Source of the DNA: Nematopogon swammerdamellus
Taxonomy: Eukaryota; Arthropoda; Insecta; Lepidoptera; Adelidae
Direction of reading: 5' to 3'
DNA: 64,000 nt
Assembly: GCA_946902875.1 (NCBI GenBank)
Contig: OX336355.1
Coordinates: 15,533,347 to 15,597,346, forward strand
In this document: in pieces, positions 40,748 to 51,436 of the stretch
How positions within the stretch are numbered: the stretch's first letter is position 1
How the letters are laid out: every line of letters begins with the position of its first letter
Notes under the pieces: model-generated
What the model was told of the DNA's origin: nothing
The model's database searches: none
What the model saw: only the letters and a program-made list of their open reading frames with translations
Made by a program: the position numbers and the translations under genes

Positions 40748-41135
40748 TTTTTTTTTTTTTTTTATGGAACCTGACACGGTTGGCTACATCACCTACAACA
40801 TCCGTGATGTCAGCCCATAACACAGGGTGAACTAGGTGCCATGTCAGTGCTTCCCTTCATTTCATGTCGGCTACACTAAACTGGACGGAAAACACGAACT
40901 ATTTACATAGCCGTTTCGACCGACGTTTCGTTCAGTGCGGTGGTACCAACCCGGCCGGGATAAACCCTACCACCTAGTAAGGTAAGAAGGGAAGGGACCT
41001 ACAGTTTAACGTGAAATCCGAACCACGGTCAGCCTCCAACGGTCGAGCAGTCACCCATCCAATCACTGACCGCGCTCAGCGTTTCTTAATAACAGTTGAC
41101 TAACCAACCGCGCCACTGAGCTACCGAGGCTGACG
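40744..41135 (-). mobile_element. SINE-B copy, full length
   Basis: T-run of about 19, tail 'ctgacacggttggctacatc', centre 'gtaccaacccggccgggata', head 'ctaccgaggctgac'. The 5S-like segment reads 'catccaatcactgaccgcgc'. Confidence 0.8.
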
Positions 41136-41142
41136 AATTTTC

Positions 41143-41225
41143 TTATCCCTTAGTCGACTTTTACGACATGCGACGGGGAGAGATGCAGTGGGGCTATTCT
41201 TTTTAAGTACCGACCCCACACGGTA
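41143..41225 (-). mobile_element. Element C head fragment
   Basis: 'cttatcccttagtcgacttt' through 'ggggctattctttttaagta' to 'cgaccccacacggta'. It ends exactly where the right 74-bp direct repeat begins. Confidence 0.7.
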
Positions 41226-41299
41226 GCTGTACGTGACATGACAAAAAAAAATTATGACGAACCATACTGAATATGCATATGTCTCAATGAAATATTGTT
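41226..41299 (+). repeat. 74-bp direct repeat, right copy
   Basis: 'gctgtacgtgacatgacaaa' through 'atgcatatgtctcaatga' to 'tattgtt'. See left copy at 40674. Confidence 0.8.
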
Positions 41300-41545
41300 A
41301 ATGTTGTGTGTTCTTTATGGCGAAATAAATATCTGAATTTGAATCGGAATCTTCGTCATTACGGATTTAATCGATCAAGGAAATGCTGAGCCTTGCGGTT
41401 TCCATAGCTCGCTGATCGACTTTGTAATTTCCGGACCAGACCCATCATCAGGGTTCACTTTTCAGCACCTTACGTCGTCACTGGTAGAACGCACTGATTA
41501 AAGACTTTTGTCTTCACGAAAGGTCTTCGTAAGGTTAACCTGTGT
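41300..41545. other. Unassigned spacer
   Basis: Nothing shared with the rest of the window; no usable frame. Confidence 0.35.
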
Positions 41546-41805
41546 AGAAAACTGTAGGTCCCTTCCCTTTTACCTTACTAGGTGGTAGGTTCAAATTGTA
41601 GCCGACTGGGTTGGTACCACCGTACTGGATGTAAGATGGCCGCATAGAAGCCTCGGTTGTGTTCTCCTCTAGTCCAGTATAGCCAGCAATCCAGGGAAGT
41701 CTCCGGTATGGCATCTACCTTCTCGGAGGTGATATTGGCTGGTCGGTGCATGCGCTTTGGCCCCTCCGGCTCAGCCATCCATACCGGATTACATAAAAAA
41801 AAAAC
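41546..41805 (+). mobile_element. SINE-A body and tail
   Basis: 'gaaaactgtaggtcccttcc' to 'taccggattacataaaaaa'. The junction upstream ('cttttaccttactagg') has SINE-B-like wording, so the 5' edge may be recombinant. Confidence 0.75.
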
Positions 41806-41834
41806 CTAAAAAAATACGTTTAACCTATCGATAT

Positions 41835-42045
41835 CTCTTGCGTTCGGAATAGTACCCCGTGCGTGCGGTGGTCAAAACGGAGCAGATCTCATACAAGATG
41901 CATCGCGCGGCGACCGCCTGCGTGTGCGCAGCCCACCCCCTGCCTTCCCACCCCCCTCCGCGCCACCTCGCGCCGGAACCGCACACACTAATCAATACAC
42001 AACTAGCCACACTCAAAGACTGACAGTCGGCCGTTTTCAGTTTTT
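41835..42045. other. GC-rich single-copy block
   Basis: 'gcatcgcgcggcgaccgcct' and 'ccctccgcgccacctcgcgc' form the most GC-rich stretch outside repeats. No long frame or splice pattern is persuasive. Promoter or untranslated exon is a guess from composition. Confidence 0.25.
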
Positions 42046-42227
42046 TTTATGTTGTGGTTATAGCGACACCTAATTCCACAACTGAATAATAAAGATCGAT
42101 ATTAACCTTGATCACTTCGCGACGATGAACCAACAGAAAGATTCACTAGCACACCAACAGGTGGCGAATAACGTGTAATTAAGAATTCCATACTCCACTT
42201 AACACAATTGTTGAAATATCAATTTGT

Positions 42228-42547
42228 ACCGTGTGGGGCCGGTACTTTAAAATAATAGCCCCACTGCATCTCTCCCCGTGTATGTCGTAAAAGGCGACTA
42301 AGGGATATGACTCCCTTCTTATATTCCTAGGTGGTAGGGTTTAACCCGCCCGGGTTGGTACCACCGCACTGAATGAAAGGTCAGTCGAAACGGCTATGTA
42401 AATAGTTTGTGTTTTCCGTCCAGTTCAGTGTAGCCGTCACGACCGAAGGGAAGCACTGACGTGGCACCAAATTCACCCGGTGTTATGGGCTGACTTCACG
42501 GATGTTGTAGGTGATTTAGTCAACCGTGTCAGTTTGCATAAAAAAAA
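42228..42547 (+). mobile_element. C/B chimeric SINE, full length
   Basis: 'accgtgtggggccggtactt' head, junction 'gggatatgactcccttctta', SINE-B centre and tail to 'gtcagtttgcataaaaaaa'. Nearly the same as 38497-38820. Confidence 0.75.
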
Positions 42548-42642
42548 TCTTCTCGGAGGTGATATTGGCTGGTCGGAGCATGTGCTTTGGCCCCTCTGAC
42601 TCATTCACTCATACCGGATTACATAAAAAAAAAAACTCAAGC
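42548..42642 (+). mobile_element. SINE-A tail abutting the C/B chimera
   Basis: 'cttctcggaggtgatattgg' to 'taccggattacataaaaaaa' follows the poly(A) of the chimera without spacer. It may be a tandem co-insertion or a template-switch product. Confidence 0.65.
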
Positions 42643-42649
42643 GGATTGG

Positions 42650-42895
42650 TACCTCGGAAGAGTTTCCTCGATGAGTTACAGAACACAAAAAGGACACTTT
42701 CCATCCCATATGATATCTGCAAGACCCTCCATCTTGCTATCATCGTGCTATCTGACGCCTGCGGTGTCAACTCGACCATCGTTACTGACGCAGTACTTAA
42801 TGAGTTGGGAATCGAGCTTCGGAGACATTGTAGGCGTTTTTATGTGTGTCACATGAAGCATTATGTGTTTTATTTATTCAGTGCAAGGTCTATGC
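42650..42895 (+). CDS. Weak coding candidate, unknown
   Basis: One frame is open across the stretch and includes 'RKSFLDELQNTKRTLSIPYD' and 'SDACGVNSTIVTDAVLNELG'. Base composition is balanced and the wording is protein-like. A splice acceptor could sit at 'gatgagttacag' (ending 42681). I recognise no family and see no donor of good quality, so chance or an old transposon ORF is about as likely. Confidence 0.2.
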
Positions 42896-42899
42896 TTTA

Positions 42900-43145
42900 A
42901 AGCGGCGGGTGGCCGAGTGGTTTGAACATCGGCTTCTCATTCGAAAGGTCCGAGGTTAGAATCCGGTTGGTGTGTACCAATGAGTTTTTTAGCAGCCTCG
43001 GTTGTGTTCTCCTCTAGTCCAGTATAGCCAGCAATCCAGAGAAGTCTTCGGTATGGCACCTACCTTCTCGGAGGTGATATTGGCTGGTCGGAGCTGTTCT
43101 TTGGGCCCTCTGACTCAGCCACCTATACGGTAGTACATACAAAAA
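42900..43145 (+). mobile_element. SINE-A copy with the central domain deleted
   Basis: The head is present: A box 'gtggccgagtgg', damaged B box 'gaggttagaatccgg'. After 'caatgagttttttagcagc' the text jumps to the 3' part 'ctcggttgtgttctcctcta', so about 130 bp of centre are missing. Ends 'tacggtagtacatacaaaa'. Confidence 0.75.
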
Positions 43146-43204
43146 TAATCACGATCGAATGTTTATTATACAAACGTATACGGGTACATAGTAGCCGAAA
43201 CAAG

Positions 43205-43470
43205 ATTTTTTTTTTATTTTTTTTTTATGTAAACGGACACGGTTGGTTACATCACCTACAACATCAGTGATGTAAGCCCATAACACCGGGTGAACTTGGT
43301 GCCATGTCAGTGCTTCCCTTCGGTCGTGCCGGCTACACTGAACTGGACGGAAAACACGAACTATGTACATAGCCGTTTCGACCGACCTTTCATTCAGTGC
43401 GGTGGTATCAACCCGGGCGGGCTAAACCCTACCACCTAGTGATATAAGAAGGGAATCATATCCCTTATTC
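43205..43470 (-). mobile_element. C/B chimeric SINE, truncated
   Basis: SINE-B tail and centre in reverse, then the diagnostic chimera junction 'agaagggaatcatatccctt' at about 43447-43466, after which the C head is lost. Confidence 0.65.
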
Positions 43471-43893
43471 CTGCAATTTTTACCTTATGTACTTTAACAG
43501 TGCACAAATTATACTGATAAAAAAAAATCGTGAAATATTTCATCATCAATACTAAGTAAGGGATGGTCATGAAGTAAGTTACTTTGTTTTAGGAAATATT
43601 GAGTTTGTAGCCTCTATGTATGATACTAAAGCTAAATTGACGATTTTTAGAAATCTTTTCTGTATGCATGTATGTTCCTCCATAACTCTTAAACCGATCA
43701 TCCGAATTTGATGAAAATTAGTACAAGCACATTTAGATACACGAGACGCAGGATAGGCTAAATAAAATTCAGCTCCGGTTACGCTAAGATGTGGTTCTCA
43801 TACAAACCGACTTGTTCCGCGCGCCGAAATATAGCGTAGCGGGTTTACTTACTTTCTTCTTTTTAAATAATTCTTCTTTTCTTTTTTCGTCAG
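43471..43893. repeat. AT-rich stretch with an insect dispersed-repeat fragment
   Basis: 43670-43860 ('tgtatgttcctccataactc', 'accgatcatccgaatttgat') resembles the body of Helitron-like insect repeats. The remainder is unassigned. Confidence 0.35.
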
Positions 43894-44285
43894 CCTCGAT
43901 AGCTCAGTGGTGCAGACAGTCAACTGTCGCTATTGAATGTTAAGCAACGCTGGGTGCGGTCAGTACTTGGATGGGTGACCGCTGACCGTTGGAGGCTGAC
44001 CGAGGTTCGGATTCCTCGTAAAACTGTAGGTCCCTTCCCTCCTAATCTTACTTGGTGGTAGGGTTTAACCCGCTCGGGTTGGTACCACCGCACTGAATGA
44101 AACGTCGGTCAAAACGGCTATGTAAATAGTTTGTGTTTTCCGACCAGTTCAGTGTAGCCGGCACGATCAAAAGGGGAAGCACTGACATGGCACCTAGTTC
44201 ACCCGGTGTTATGGGCTGACATCACGGACGTTGTAGGTGATGTAGCCAACGGTGTCAGTTCCCATAAAAAAAAAAAAAAAAATAG
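43894..44285 (+). mobile_element. SINE-B copy, young subfamily, full length
   Basis: Head 'gtcagcctcgatagctcagt' with A box, 5S-like 'gtacttggatgggtgaccgc', B box 'gaggttcggattcctcg'. A poly(A) of about 17 ends it. It differs from 15336-15725 at only a few positions that I can see ('cgctcggg' for 'cgcccggg', 'aaaagggg' for 'aaaggggg'). Confidence 0.85.
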
Positions 44286-44330
44286 GACCTTCACGCGAGC
44301 GAAGCCGCGGGCAAAAGCCAATTCATAAAT
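44286..44330 (+). mobile_element. Helitron-like 3' end fragment
   Basis: 'cgcgagcgaagccgcgggca' and 'aaagccaatt', a degraded form of the end seen at 46120-46158. Confidence 0.4.
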
Positions 44331-44467
44331 ATGTACATACATAGCGTTACTCCTGTTTCACAGTGGAGGTAGTGAATGTTTTTGGTTTGGTTGTGGTAAT
44401 GTCGCGTTTTGACCGTAAGCAAATATAGTCATTTTGAAACAAGTCCTCTTTGTGGTGTGTACCGTAA

Positions 44468-44805
44468 GTAACGTGTGGGGTCGATACTTAAAAAGAATAG
44501 CCCCACCGCATCTCTCCCCATGCATGTCGTAAAAGGCGACTAAGGGATAAGGACAAGATGCCGTGCTAAAGGGCGACAGGCTCGCCACCTCTCACCTTGG
44601 CACGGTACTTCCACCGAGTCATGCAGCAGGTGGGTCTTTGCGCCTTACTTGCTGCTTGATCGATTGAATCTTGTTCGAATACTTTGCGAAACGTGGTGGT
44701 CGCTGTTGTGCTGTAATTTACCAGAGTTCTTGCAGCACAACACCGATTACTCTGCTTACCCCAATTTTTGTGATTCAGCGTGTGTGATATGTATGTATGT
44801 CCTCC
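44468..44805 (+). mobile_element. Element C copy, full length
   Basis: 'acgtgtggggtcgatactta' to 'cagcgtgtgtgatatgtatg'. The 3' inverted repeat is damaged ('cccaatttttgtgat'). Confidence 0.75.
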
Positions 44806-44904
44806 TTTTGCACGGCAAAAGTCTACAAAGTGCATAAAATAAACAACAAAATAACAACAAATTCCCACAAATAACATTAAAAAAATCTAAATTTTCCCAA
44901 GATG

Positions 44905-45065
44905 ATTGTCGTCCGTGAGACCACCGGCACAGTAGCCGGGGTCACCGCGTCCCGCTGACCCGCGTTCGAGTCCCGGTCGGGGCATAAATATCTGCTCGCA
45001 CAATAAACCAGCCGATCGTGTCCTCACTGAGCTTCGTCCCCGTGAGGAGCCATCCTCGCAGGTTG
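44905..45065 (+). mobile_element. Possible SINE with an exact B box
   Basis: 'cgcgttcgagtcccggtcgg' contains GTTCGAGTCCC, a good tRNA-type B box. An A box is less clear. Single copy in the window. Confidence 0.3.
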
Positions 45066-45084
45066 GATTTACAAAGTATTTATA

Positions 45085-45555
45085 CAGGGTGTTTCAGGAC
45101 AGGCTCGAGAAACTTCAGGAATAGAAAGGATTCATTATTAGAAGAAAAAAACCCTTATCTCTCAAATCGAAATTCCGTATTTTTTTTACATACAAAAATT
45201 TAAAATTGTAATAAAAATTCGATGGACAGTGAGATTTGGCAACAGTGCTGTCTAGGTCTAGGGAGTGCAATGACCTAGCCAGTCCCCTTTTTCTTTTGAT
45301 GTCATTCAAATTTAAGTGTTTGGAATTTACCTACATGCAGTTACATTCTACTAGTTAAGCATGTAAGTTAGTCATTTTATGTTTATTTAATAAAGGCGGA
45401 GGTTAACCGTCCACCAAAGCTCGATGAAACAATTTTCACCAAAAAGTATTATAAAATTACCGAATTTGGGAAAACGTTTCAGAGCTTTTCGTCTTCAAAA
45501 AGGGGTCCACCCTTTCGAACCCTGAAGTTACAAAACCCTATCCTGAAACACCCTG
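45085..45555. mobile_element. 471-bp MITE, CAGGGTG ends and TA flanks
   Basis: Left end 'cagggtgtttcaggacagg' and right end 'cctatcctgaaacaccctg' are inverted with one mismatch. TA lies on both sides (45083-45084, 45556-45557), pointing to the Tc1/mariner group. The interior, including a 60-codon frame, has no transposase features. Confidence 0.7.
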
Positions 45556-45582
45556 TATATCGGTACCAGCCAGTCAACCAGA

Positions 45583-45655
45583 GTAGATATGCGAAGGAGC
45601 CGTGTCAGCGACACCGTAATATGGGCAGATTTTCCCATATTAAGGCCCTTGCAAC
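45583..45655. repeat. Repeat J copy 2
   Basis: 'cgaaggagccgtgtcagcga' and 'atatgggcagattttcccat' parallel 31374-31428. Lies next to the MITE. Confidence 0.5.
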
Positions 45656-45859
45656 CCGTATTCACCCGTACTCCTCTTTCAAGGCGCCGCTTTCGCTGGT
45701 TGGAGTAGGATACAACACAATCAATCAAAGCTAAAATTAGGTTTTTAGTTTTTTATTCCAATGCCTATTCGATTATCGAAGAAGAACTAGCAAGAAACTT
45801 CACTGGAATTTTTTTCAACGTTTTCCATGTATCTTTTCTTTATCTCTATTCGCTATCTC

Positions 45860-46160
45860 TACTTCTTATAAAAGGGAACTTCTGTGTGTATGTATGTTTG
45901 AAGTAAACTCCGGAACCACTGAACAGATTTTGATGTTGCGGTTAGCAACAATGGAAAAAGTAGTTTTGAGGCTCACTATAGGCTTTATACCATCACTATA
46001 TGGCTAAGTAGTATCAAAGAAAGTATTTTGGACAGAAAAGCAGAGAGAGAGAGAGAGAGAGAGTATATGTAAGAGAAGCGATCGTTAAAATTTGCGTTTA
46101 AACCGGATTTGCTATTAAGCCGAGTCTACCGCAAGCGAAGCCGCGGAAAAAAGCTAGTTG
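45860..46160 (+). mobile_element. Helitron-like element, 3' part
   Basis: 'aagtaaactccggaaccact' and 'taaaccggatttgctattaa' lead to 'cgaagccgcgg' and the terminal 'aaaaaagctagttg'. CTAG followed by T fits Helitron insertion between A and T. An (AG)n microsatellite is at 46046-46064. Confidence 0.45.
46046..46064. repeat. (AG)n microsatellite
   Basis: About nine pure AG units. Confidence 0.9.
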
Positions 46161-46294
46161 TATATAATGAATGAATGATGTATTGGGTAAATCTGTAATG
46201 CCCTATATAATTTACACTAGTAAATACTAGTAATAATTATAAATAAATAAATAAATGGTGGAAACCAAAATAGCATTATATTGGTACTACAGTT

Positions 46295-46410
46295 TTTTTT
46301 TTTTTTTTTGTGGAAACTGACACGGTTGGATACAATACATCACCTACAACATCCGTGATGTCAGCACATAACACCGGGTGAACAAGGTTCCATGTCAGTG
46401 CTGTGTCTGT
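46295..46410 (-). mobile_element. SINE-B tail fragment
   Basis: T-run then 'tggaaactgacacggttgga', with a duplicated 'tacaatacatcacc', to 'catgtcagtgctg'. Confidence 0.65.
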
Positions 46411-46830
46411 TAGGTGTAATAATTTTCCAAAAAAATTTATTCAAATCTCCTACTTGTAGGGTATCGTCATACTGGTAGGACGCACGGCGGGTACCACTTT
46501 ATGAAGTTCGTTCTATATTTTTTTATTCAATAAGAATTTCCGTTTATAACTGACTGACGTAAGTGCCTACATATTTAACCGTATATCAACTAGTAACGTC
46601 ACACACGTCTCGCGACCTGTCTAGATTGTTAGATAGATGAGCCACGCCCACCACTTAGCTGGGAAACACATTGTTACTAAACAACACATCGGTTGAGTTC
46701 TTTAGTTACATTGGCGCTGTTCACAGGTGTGGTCACAAAAGCAACACCTTTTATGATTATATACTAGTACAAAATTTGTAATCTTACTTTGAGAGTTAGT
46801 CAAGCGTGTCAGTTCCAATAAAACAAATAA
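46411..46830. other. Unassigned stretch
   Basis: Includes a short SINE-B-like tail phrase at 46798-46822 ('agtcaagcgtgtcagttcca'). No gene signal. Confidence 0.4.
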
Positions 46831-46833
46831 TAT

Positions 46834-47283
46834 TTTTTTTTATGTACCTAATCCGGTATGGTTGGCTGAGTCGGAGGGGCCAAAGCACATGCTCCGACCA
46901 GCCAATATCACCTCCGAGAAGGTAGGTCCCATAGACCCAGGTACCGGAGACTTCCTTGGATTGCTGGCTATACTGGACTAGAGGAGAACACAACCGAGGT
47001 TGCTATGCGGCCATCTTACATCCAGTACGGTGGTATCAACCCAGTCGGCTACAATTTGAGCCTACCACCTAGTAAGGGGCAAGGGAAGGGGCCTATAGTT
47101 TTACACCGGTTCCGAACGGTGAAGCAGCAGGTGTAGGTATGCACGTAATTTTTTTCGTCAGAAAAAAACTCATTGGTTACATACCAATGAGTTTTTTCTG
47201 ACAAAAAAACGCCGACCGAAATCGAACCTCGGACCTCTCTCATGAGAAGGCGATGCCGAAACCACTCGGCCACCCGCCGCTTA
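46834..47283 (-). mobile_element. SINE-A copy, full length with an internal inverted duplication
   Basis: Tail to head in reverse, ending 'cggccacccgccgctt'. In the head a 45-bp stretch around 47163-47208 is duplicated in inverted form ('aaaactcattggttacat' and 'taccaatgagttttttctg'). An extra 'agacccaggt' is at about 46932. Confidence 0.8.
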
Positions 47284-47349
47284 AATAAAACTTAATAAAA
47301 CTAGCCTAGCACACATGTACTTACGTGTATTATTAATAAGTATTCTTAT

Positions 47350-47570
47350 TATTATTTATTTTCAATTCTCACGTCCAACTCTTTTGCTACTACGTCCTTA
47401 CATCCCACTATATTAATCTAATCTCAAACATCCAAAGGTTGACTGTAAAAAATTTTTGTAAGGGATAAGTCCGCCTTTGCACCTTGTGTAAATATTTAAA
47501 TGTGATTGTTACTGTTGAATGTTTCTTGGAGCAATAAAGCACTTTCTATTCTATTCTATATTTTTATTCT
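47350..47570 (+). repeat. Repeat H copy (LINE 3' end)
   Basis: 'ccaaaggttgactgtaaaaa', 'aagtccgcctttgcacct' and 'ggagcaataaagcactttct' before (TCTAT)n. It is the closest relative of 12635-12832. Confidence 0.7.
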
Positions 47571-48010
47571 ATTCCAGCCTGAAGGTTTTTAAAAAAAGTT
47601 TTTATTGTATTTTGTGTAAGAAACTAAAAATTAAATTTATTTATTTTAACCTTTTAAATATTTTTATTATAATTATAATATTAATGTTTTAAAATGTGTT
47701 TTTATGCAATTTTATTGTTCAATTGGTGATTTAGCAAACGATATCATTTTGCAGAAAAAATATGACACCATGACCTCTAATACTGTTCATTATTCTAAGT
47801 ATTGTAAGATAAGCATCTGTATGGGAATAAAACCGGCTAGGAGCTAGTAGCTAGAAAACCTTGACCACAGAGTAACGGGCGTGGGTCACTAGCGACTGAT
47901 TAATTATTCTCTACAGATATGCATCGTGTAAAATGTATCGACGACTCTTGAAAGGAGGAATGGATAATGCGCCGAATGGGTTGAAAATTATGAGTAAATA
48001 TACATTTATT
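47571..48010. other. AT-rich unassigned stretch
   Basis: No repeat or coding signal. Confidence 0.35.
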
Positions 48011-48011
48011 G

Positions 48012-48320
48012 TCAGCCTCGATAGCTCAGTGGTGCAGACAGTCGACTGCCGCTATTGATTGTTAAGCAACACTGGGCCGGTCAGTACTTGGATGGGTGAC
48101 CGCTCGACCGTTAGAGCACACAAAGGCTCCTACCTAACTTAAACCCTACCACCAAGTAAGATTAGGAGGGAAGGGACCTACAGTTTTACGAGGAATCCGA
48201 ACCTCGGTCAGCCTTCAACGGTCAGCGGTCACCCATCCAAGTACTGACCGCACCCAGCGTTGCTTAACATTCAATAGCGACAGTTGACTGTCTGCACCAC
48301 CGAGCTATCGAGGCTGACAA
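48012..48320. mobile_element. Two SINE-B heads joined head-out as an inverted dimer
   Basis: 48012-48118 is a SINE-B head on the plus strand ('gtcagcctcgatagctcagt' to 'gtgaccgctcgaccgttaga'). After about 25 bp, 48142-48320 is a SINE-B head and start of body on the minus strand, ending 'gagctatcgaggctgac'. The outer ends pair over more than 100 bp, so the unit would fold into a long hairpin. The minus half has young-subfamily markers. Confidence 0.7.
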
Positions 48321-48800
48321 AAAAAAAATATTTTGTCTTCATATTATAGTACAAAAGTAATTACAGTACATTCAATAATAAACAACCGTCAGTTTCTTAT
48401 TACTAAATTAAAATAATGTCCGCAGTATGTACATATATATATGAAATAATGTATTTATTATGTTAAAATTTTAAAGAAATTGAGGTTGTAAAAAGTCTTT
48501 TCGTGTAGCCAGCGTTACACCCGATTGTCTCGCTCGATAAAAAGTTAGCAATAGCATTTTCCATTTATTGCCATTTCTGCATTACTTCCAACATTGAACA
48601 AATTCATCAACACAAAATAGTAAAAAGGTGCTTTGTAAACGGCTGTATTACTTTCCTCACCGAAGTAAATGCAATTTTATATTACATACATATGTTTACT
48701 CCCCTTCTCTTACTCTCCTGTCATTCAGTTGATTGTGTTGCACAACGGTACCACCGATTAATGAACATAATAAGTAAGTTTATTATATACATTATATATG
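48321..48800. other. AT-rich unassigned stretch
   Basis: No recognised content. Confidence 0.35.
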
Positions 48801-48804
48801 CTTA

Positions 48805-49030
48805 TTAAAGTATTTATGTAGTATTCATATGTAGTTTATCATACATATTTCTTTACAGTCAGTCAGTTCTTTACAACACATTGCCACAAACTATTCTTGT
48901 TCGCCTGCGTGTACTTCTCCCACATCCCAAAGGTTAGTTAGAATAGAATGCCTCGCGGCATTAAGCTCGCCTGTTGTAGCTAATTTTATAAATTGGTGTT
49001 CAATAAAGAATATATACATACATACACATA
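48805..49030 (+). repeat. Repeat L copy with ATAC tail
   Basis: 'tttatgtagtattcatatgt', 'gcctcgcggcattaagctcg' and 'tggtgttcaataaagaatat' then (ACAT)n; parallels 9895-10132. A LINE 3' end is the likely origin. Confidence 0.6.
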
Positions 49031-49384
49031 CATAGTTACTACAATGAAATTACACAGGGAAACGAAAGACCAATAGCGTCCAAAGGCGGACTTACACGTG
49101 ATATGTTCCAGTCCACCTCAATGAAGTACTTACGTACACACGATACGCACAAGTCGGCAAAAATAATCGTACAGGTGTACACAATAAATTATTATAATGG
49201 CGGGATTCAGTGTATTCGGAATAGACGATAATGTATTGTTCCAATATTTCCTACAATCATGCTCAATATTCATGAGAACCATTATCGCTCCAGCGTGCGT
49301 GTCCTGAATGAATGATTTATATTGCTGGCGACATGTTCTGTGTGGCTGTGTGCCGATATCTCCACTATGTCTGACTCTCTGCAT
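49031..49384. other. Unassigned stretch
   Basis: No shared repeats; no credible frame. Confidence 0.35.
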
Positions 49385-49386
49385 AC

Positions 49387-49702
49387 TTGTTGTTGTTGTT
49401 GTCGTTGTTGCTGTTTTTTGTTGTTGTTGTTTTGTTGTTGTTTTGTTGTTGTTGTCGTTTTGTTATTGTTACCCCAGCCAGCCATTCCTCTATTCTTACA
49501 CATATTTCAATGAAATTATCATTCCTGGAACCCATAAGACGTTGTGTTGTTTTGTTTTTGTTTGTTGTTGTTGTTTTGTTTTTGTTGTTGTTGTTTTGTT
49601 GTTGTTGTCTTGTTGTTGTTGTTGTTACCCCAGCCATCCTATGAAATTCCTCTATTCTTACACATATTTCAATAAAATTAACATTCTTGGAACCCATAAG
49701 AA
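49387..49702. repeat. Duplicated (GTT)n/(TTTG)n block
   Basis: Two GTT-rich tracts (49387-49468 and 49547-49626) are each followed by the same ~70-bp phrase ('taccccagcca' to 'cctggaacccataag'). The period is about 160 bp. The open frames rich in valine/leucine or glutamine/asparagine here are simple translations of the repeat. Confidence 0.85.
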
Positions 49703-49898
49703 TAAACAATAATTATTCGTTAAATTAAAACTATTAACTAAACAAAAGAAACAAAAGGCTGACCTATTCATTAAAGAAATGTCTTTCAGTCAACCTTTGA
49801 ATGTTTGAGACGTGTATCTACATATATATAAAGTATAAAATATTCAGGTAGTAAGGAGTACAAATGTCAGAATTTGTAATAAGCAAACATAATAATAA
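49703..49898. other. AT-rich spacer
   Basis: No feature seen. Confidence 0.35.
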
Positions 49899-50445
49899 TA
49901 CCACCACCTATCGCTCGTAGCTTGCCTCGCGTCGTCTCGGAGAGCTCCGTATCCACGGCGTGCACCCGCCGGCGTGCTTGGAGGCCTGCCTCCCGCCGCT
50001 GGCGGATATTTACCGTTTTTATTTAGATTTTTATTAATTTTGTGTATTTTTATAAGTTTTTGTATAATATTATAAAATATGTAAAATTAATATAAATATG
50101 GTAAAAATGTGAAAATAAATACATATGGTTAATGAACTTAAAGTTCTGTGTGACGTCGCCCCGCAGCCCGGCGGATACGGAGCTCTCCGAGATGGAGGTG
50201 GTGGTGGCCTACGAGTCTAGTACCACCACCTATCGCTCGTAGCTTGCCTCGCGTCGTCTCGGAGAGCTCCGTAGCCACGGCCTGCACCCGCCGGCGTGCT
50301 TGGAGACCTGCCTCCCGCCGCCGGTGGATATTTACCGTTTTTATTTAGATTTTTATTAATTTTGTGTATTTTTATAAGTTTTTGTATATATATAATATGT
50401 AAAATTAATATAAATACTTGGTAAAAATGTGAAAATAAAGAAATA
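49899..50445. repeat. Two tandem units (period 322 bp), the first closed by an inverted end
   Basis: Units begin at 49899 and 50221 with 'taccaccacctatcgctcgt'. Each has 'gtcgtctcggagagctccgt' followed by 'tttaccgtttttatttagat'. At 50168-50212 the text 'ggatacggagctctccgaga' and 'aggtggtggtgg' is the reverse of the unit start, so unit 1 looks like an element with inverted ends, next to a second copy lacking its right end. Confidence 0.6.
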
Positions 50446-51435
50446 ATACATATATTATATAGTTTTTAATTTTTGTATTAATTTTGTGTATTTTTATTAC
50501 TTTTGTATAATATATGTAAAATTAATATTATTTTTTTAAACGTGAAATAAAGGAATACATAAGTAAGTATAGAATAAAATTTGATCAGGGAGACGGTGTA
50601 AGTAAATTTACATACGGAGTCGTAAGAGTAAGAGAGAGAAAGAGAGAGGTAAAGAGAAAGATGCAACATTAATAATAAGTGCATAGTAGGTAATAAAATA
50701 AATATACAAGTAGTATAAGTTAAATTAAAAATATAAAAAAAAAATATTTTAGCATATTAACAGAGAAACAGGAACAGAAGATGCTCTTAATATTAAAATA
50801 ATAAATACAGCTGTATTTTACGCACTAAATCACATCTATGAACACCACGAAACATACGGCATTACTCATAAAGATACCAAAACAAAATCAAAGACTTTAA
50901 AGCGAATACAAGCCGACAGCGGAACAATAACAACTTAACCCAACGCCAATAAATTGCAAAGTTAAAGAGGTGCTACATTTATAATTGATGTCAAAATTGA
51001 ACATCCAAGATAATAAAGAGCTTGTAATTTTCTTAATATTTTTACGTTTCCAATTGCAGAATGTCATAATTTGAGCGCAGTTAAGAGAACCGGGAAGTCC
51101 ACTTTTCTCATACACCAGGGGAAGTCTCTTTTCAACCCGTAAATCTTGCACTACCATTTTAAAATTTTCGTGTGTAAAAGATATTATCAATATCTATGTC
51201 CCTATATTGTCCTTTTTTCGTTATTTCATTTAAAATTAAATATATTTGATTATATAAAATGTGAAAATATGTATATCAATTTTAGACCTAACTTCAAATT
51301 TTTTAATATGGAAAACTATAAAAAAAATTAATTAAAATTAAGACATAGGGACATCCAGTAGGCTTTTGTTAATAGCAAAAAAAAATATATCACTTAAATT
51401 GAGGAAGAATAAATACCTACATGAAAAAAGACTTC
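50446..51435. other. Long AT-rich unassigned stretch
   Basis: About 1 kb of strongly AT-rich sequence, with purine-rich 'gagagagaaagagagag' at 50632-50650. No credible frame or repeat family. Confidence 0.45.
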
Positions 51436-51436
51436 G

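Noticed and set aside
45018..45309. Frames of 61 and 64 codons on both strands
   Set aside because: They overlap the left end and interior of the MITE at 45085-45555 and show no transposase motifs.
49308..49712. Long open frame rich in valine, leucine and cysteine
   Set aside because: It is a translation of the (GTT)n/(TTTG)n repeat; all frames on both strands stay open for the same reason.
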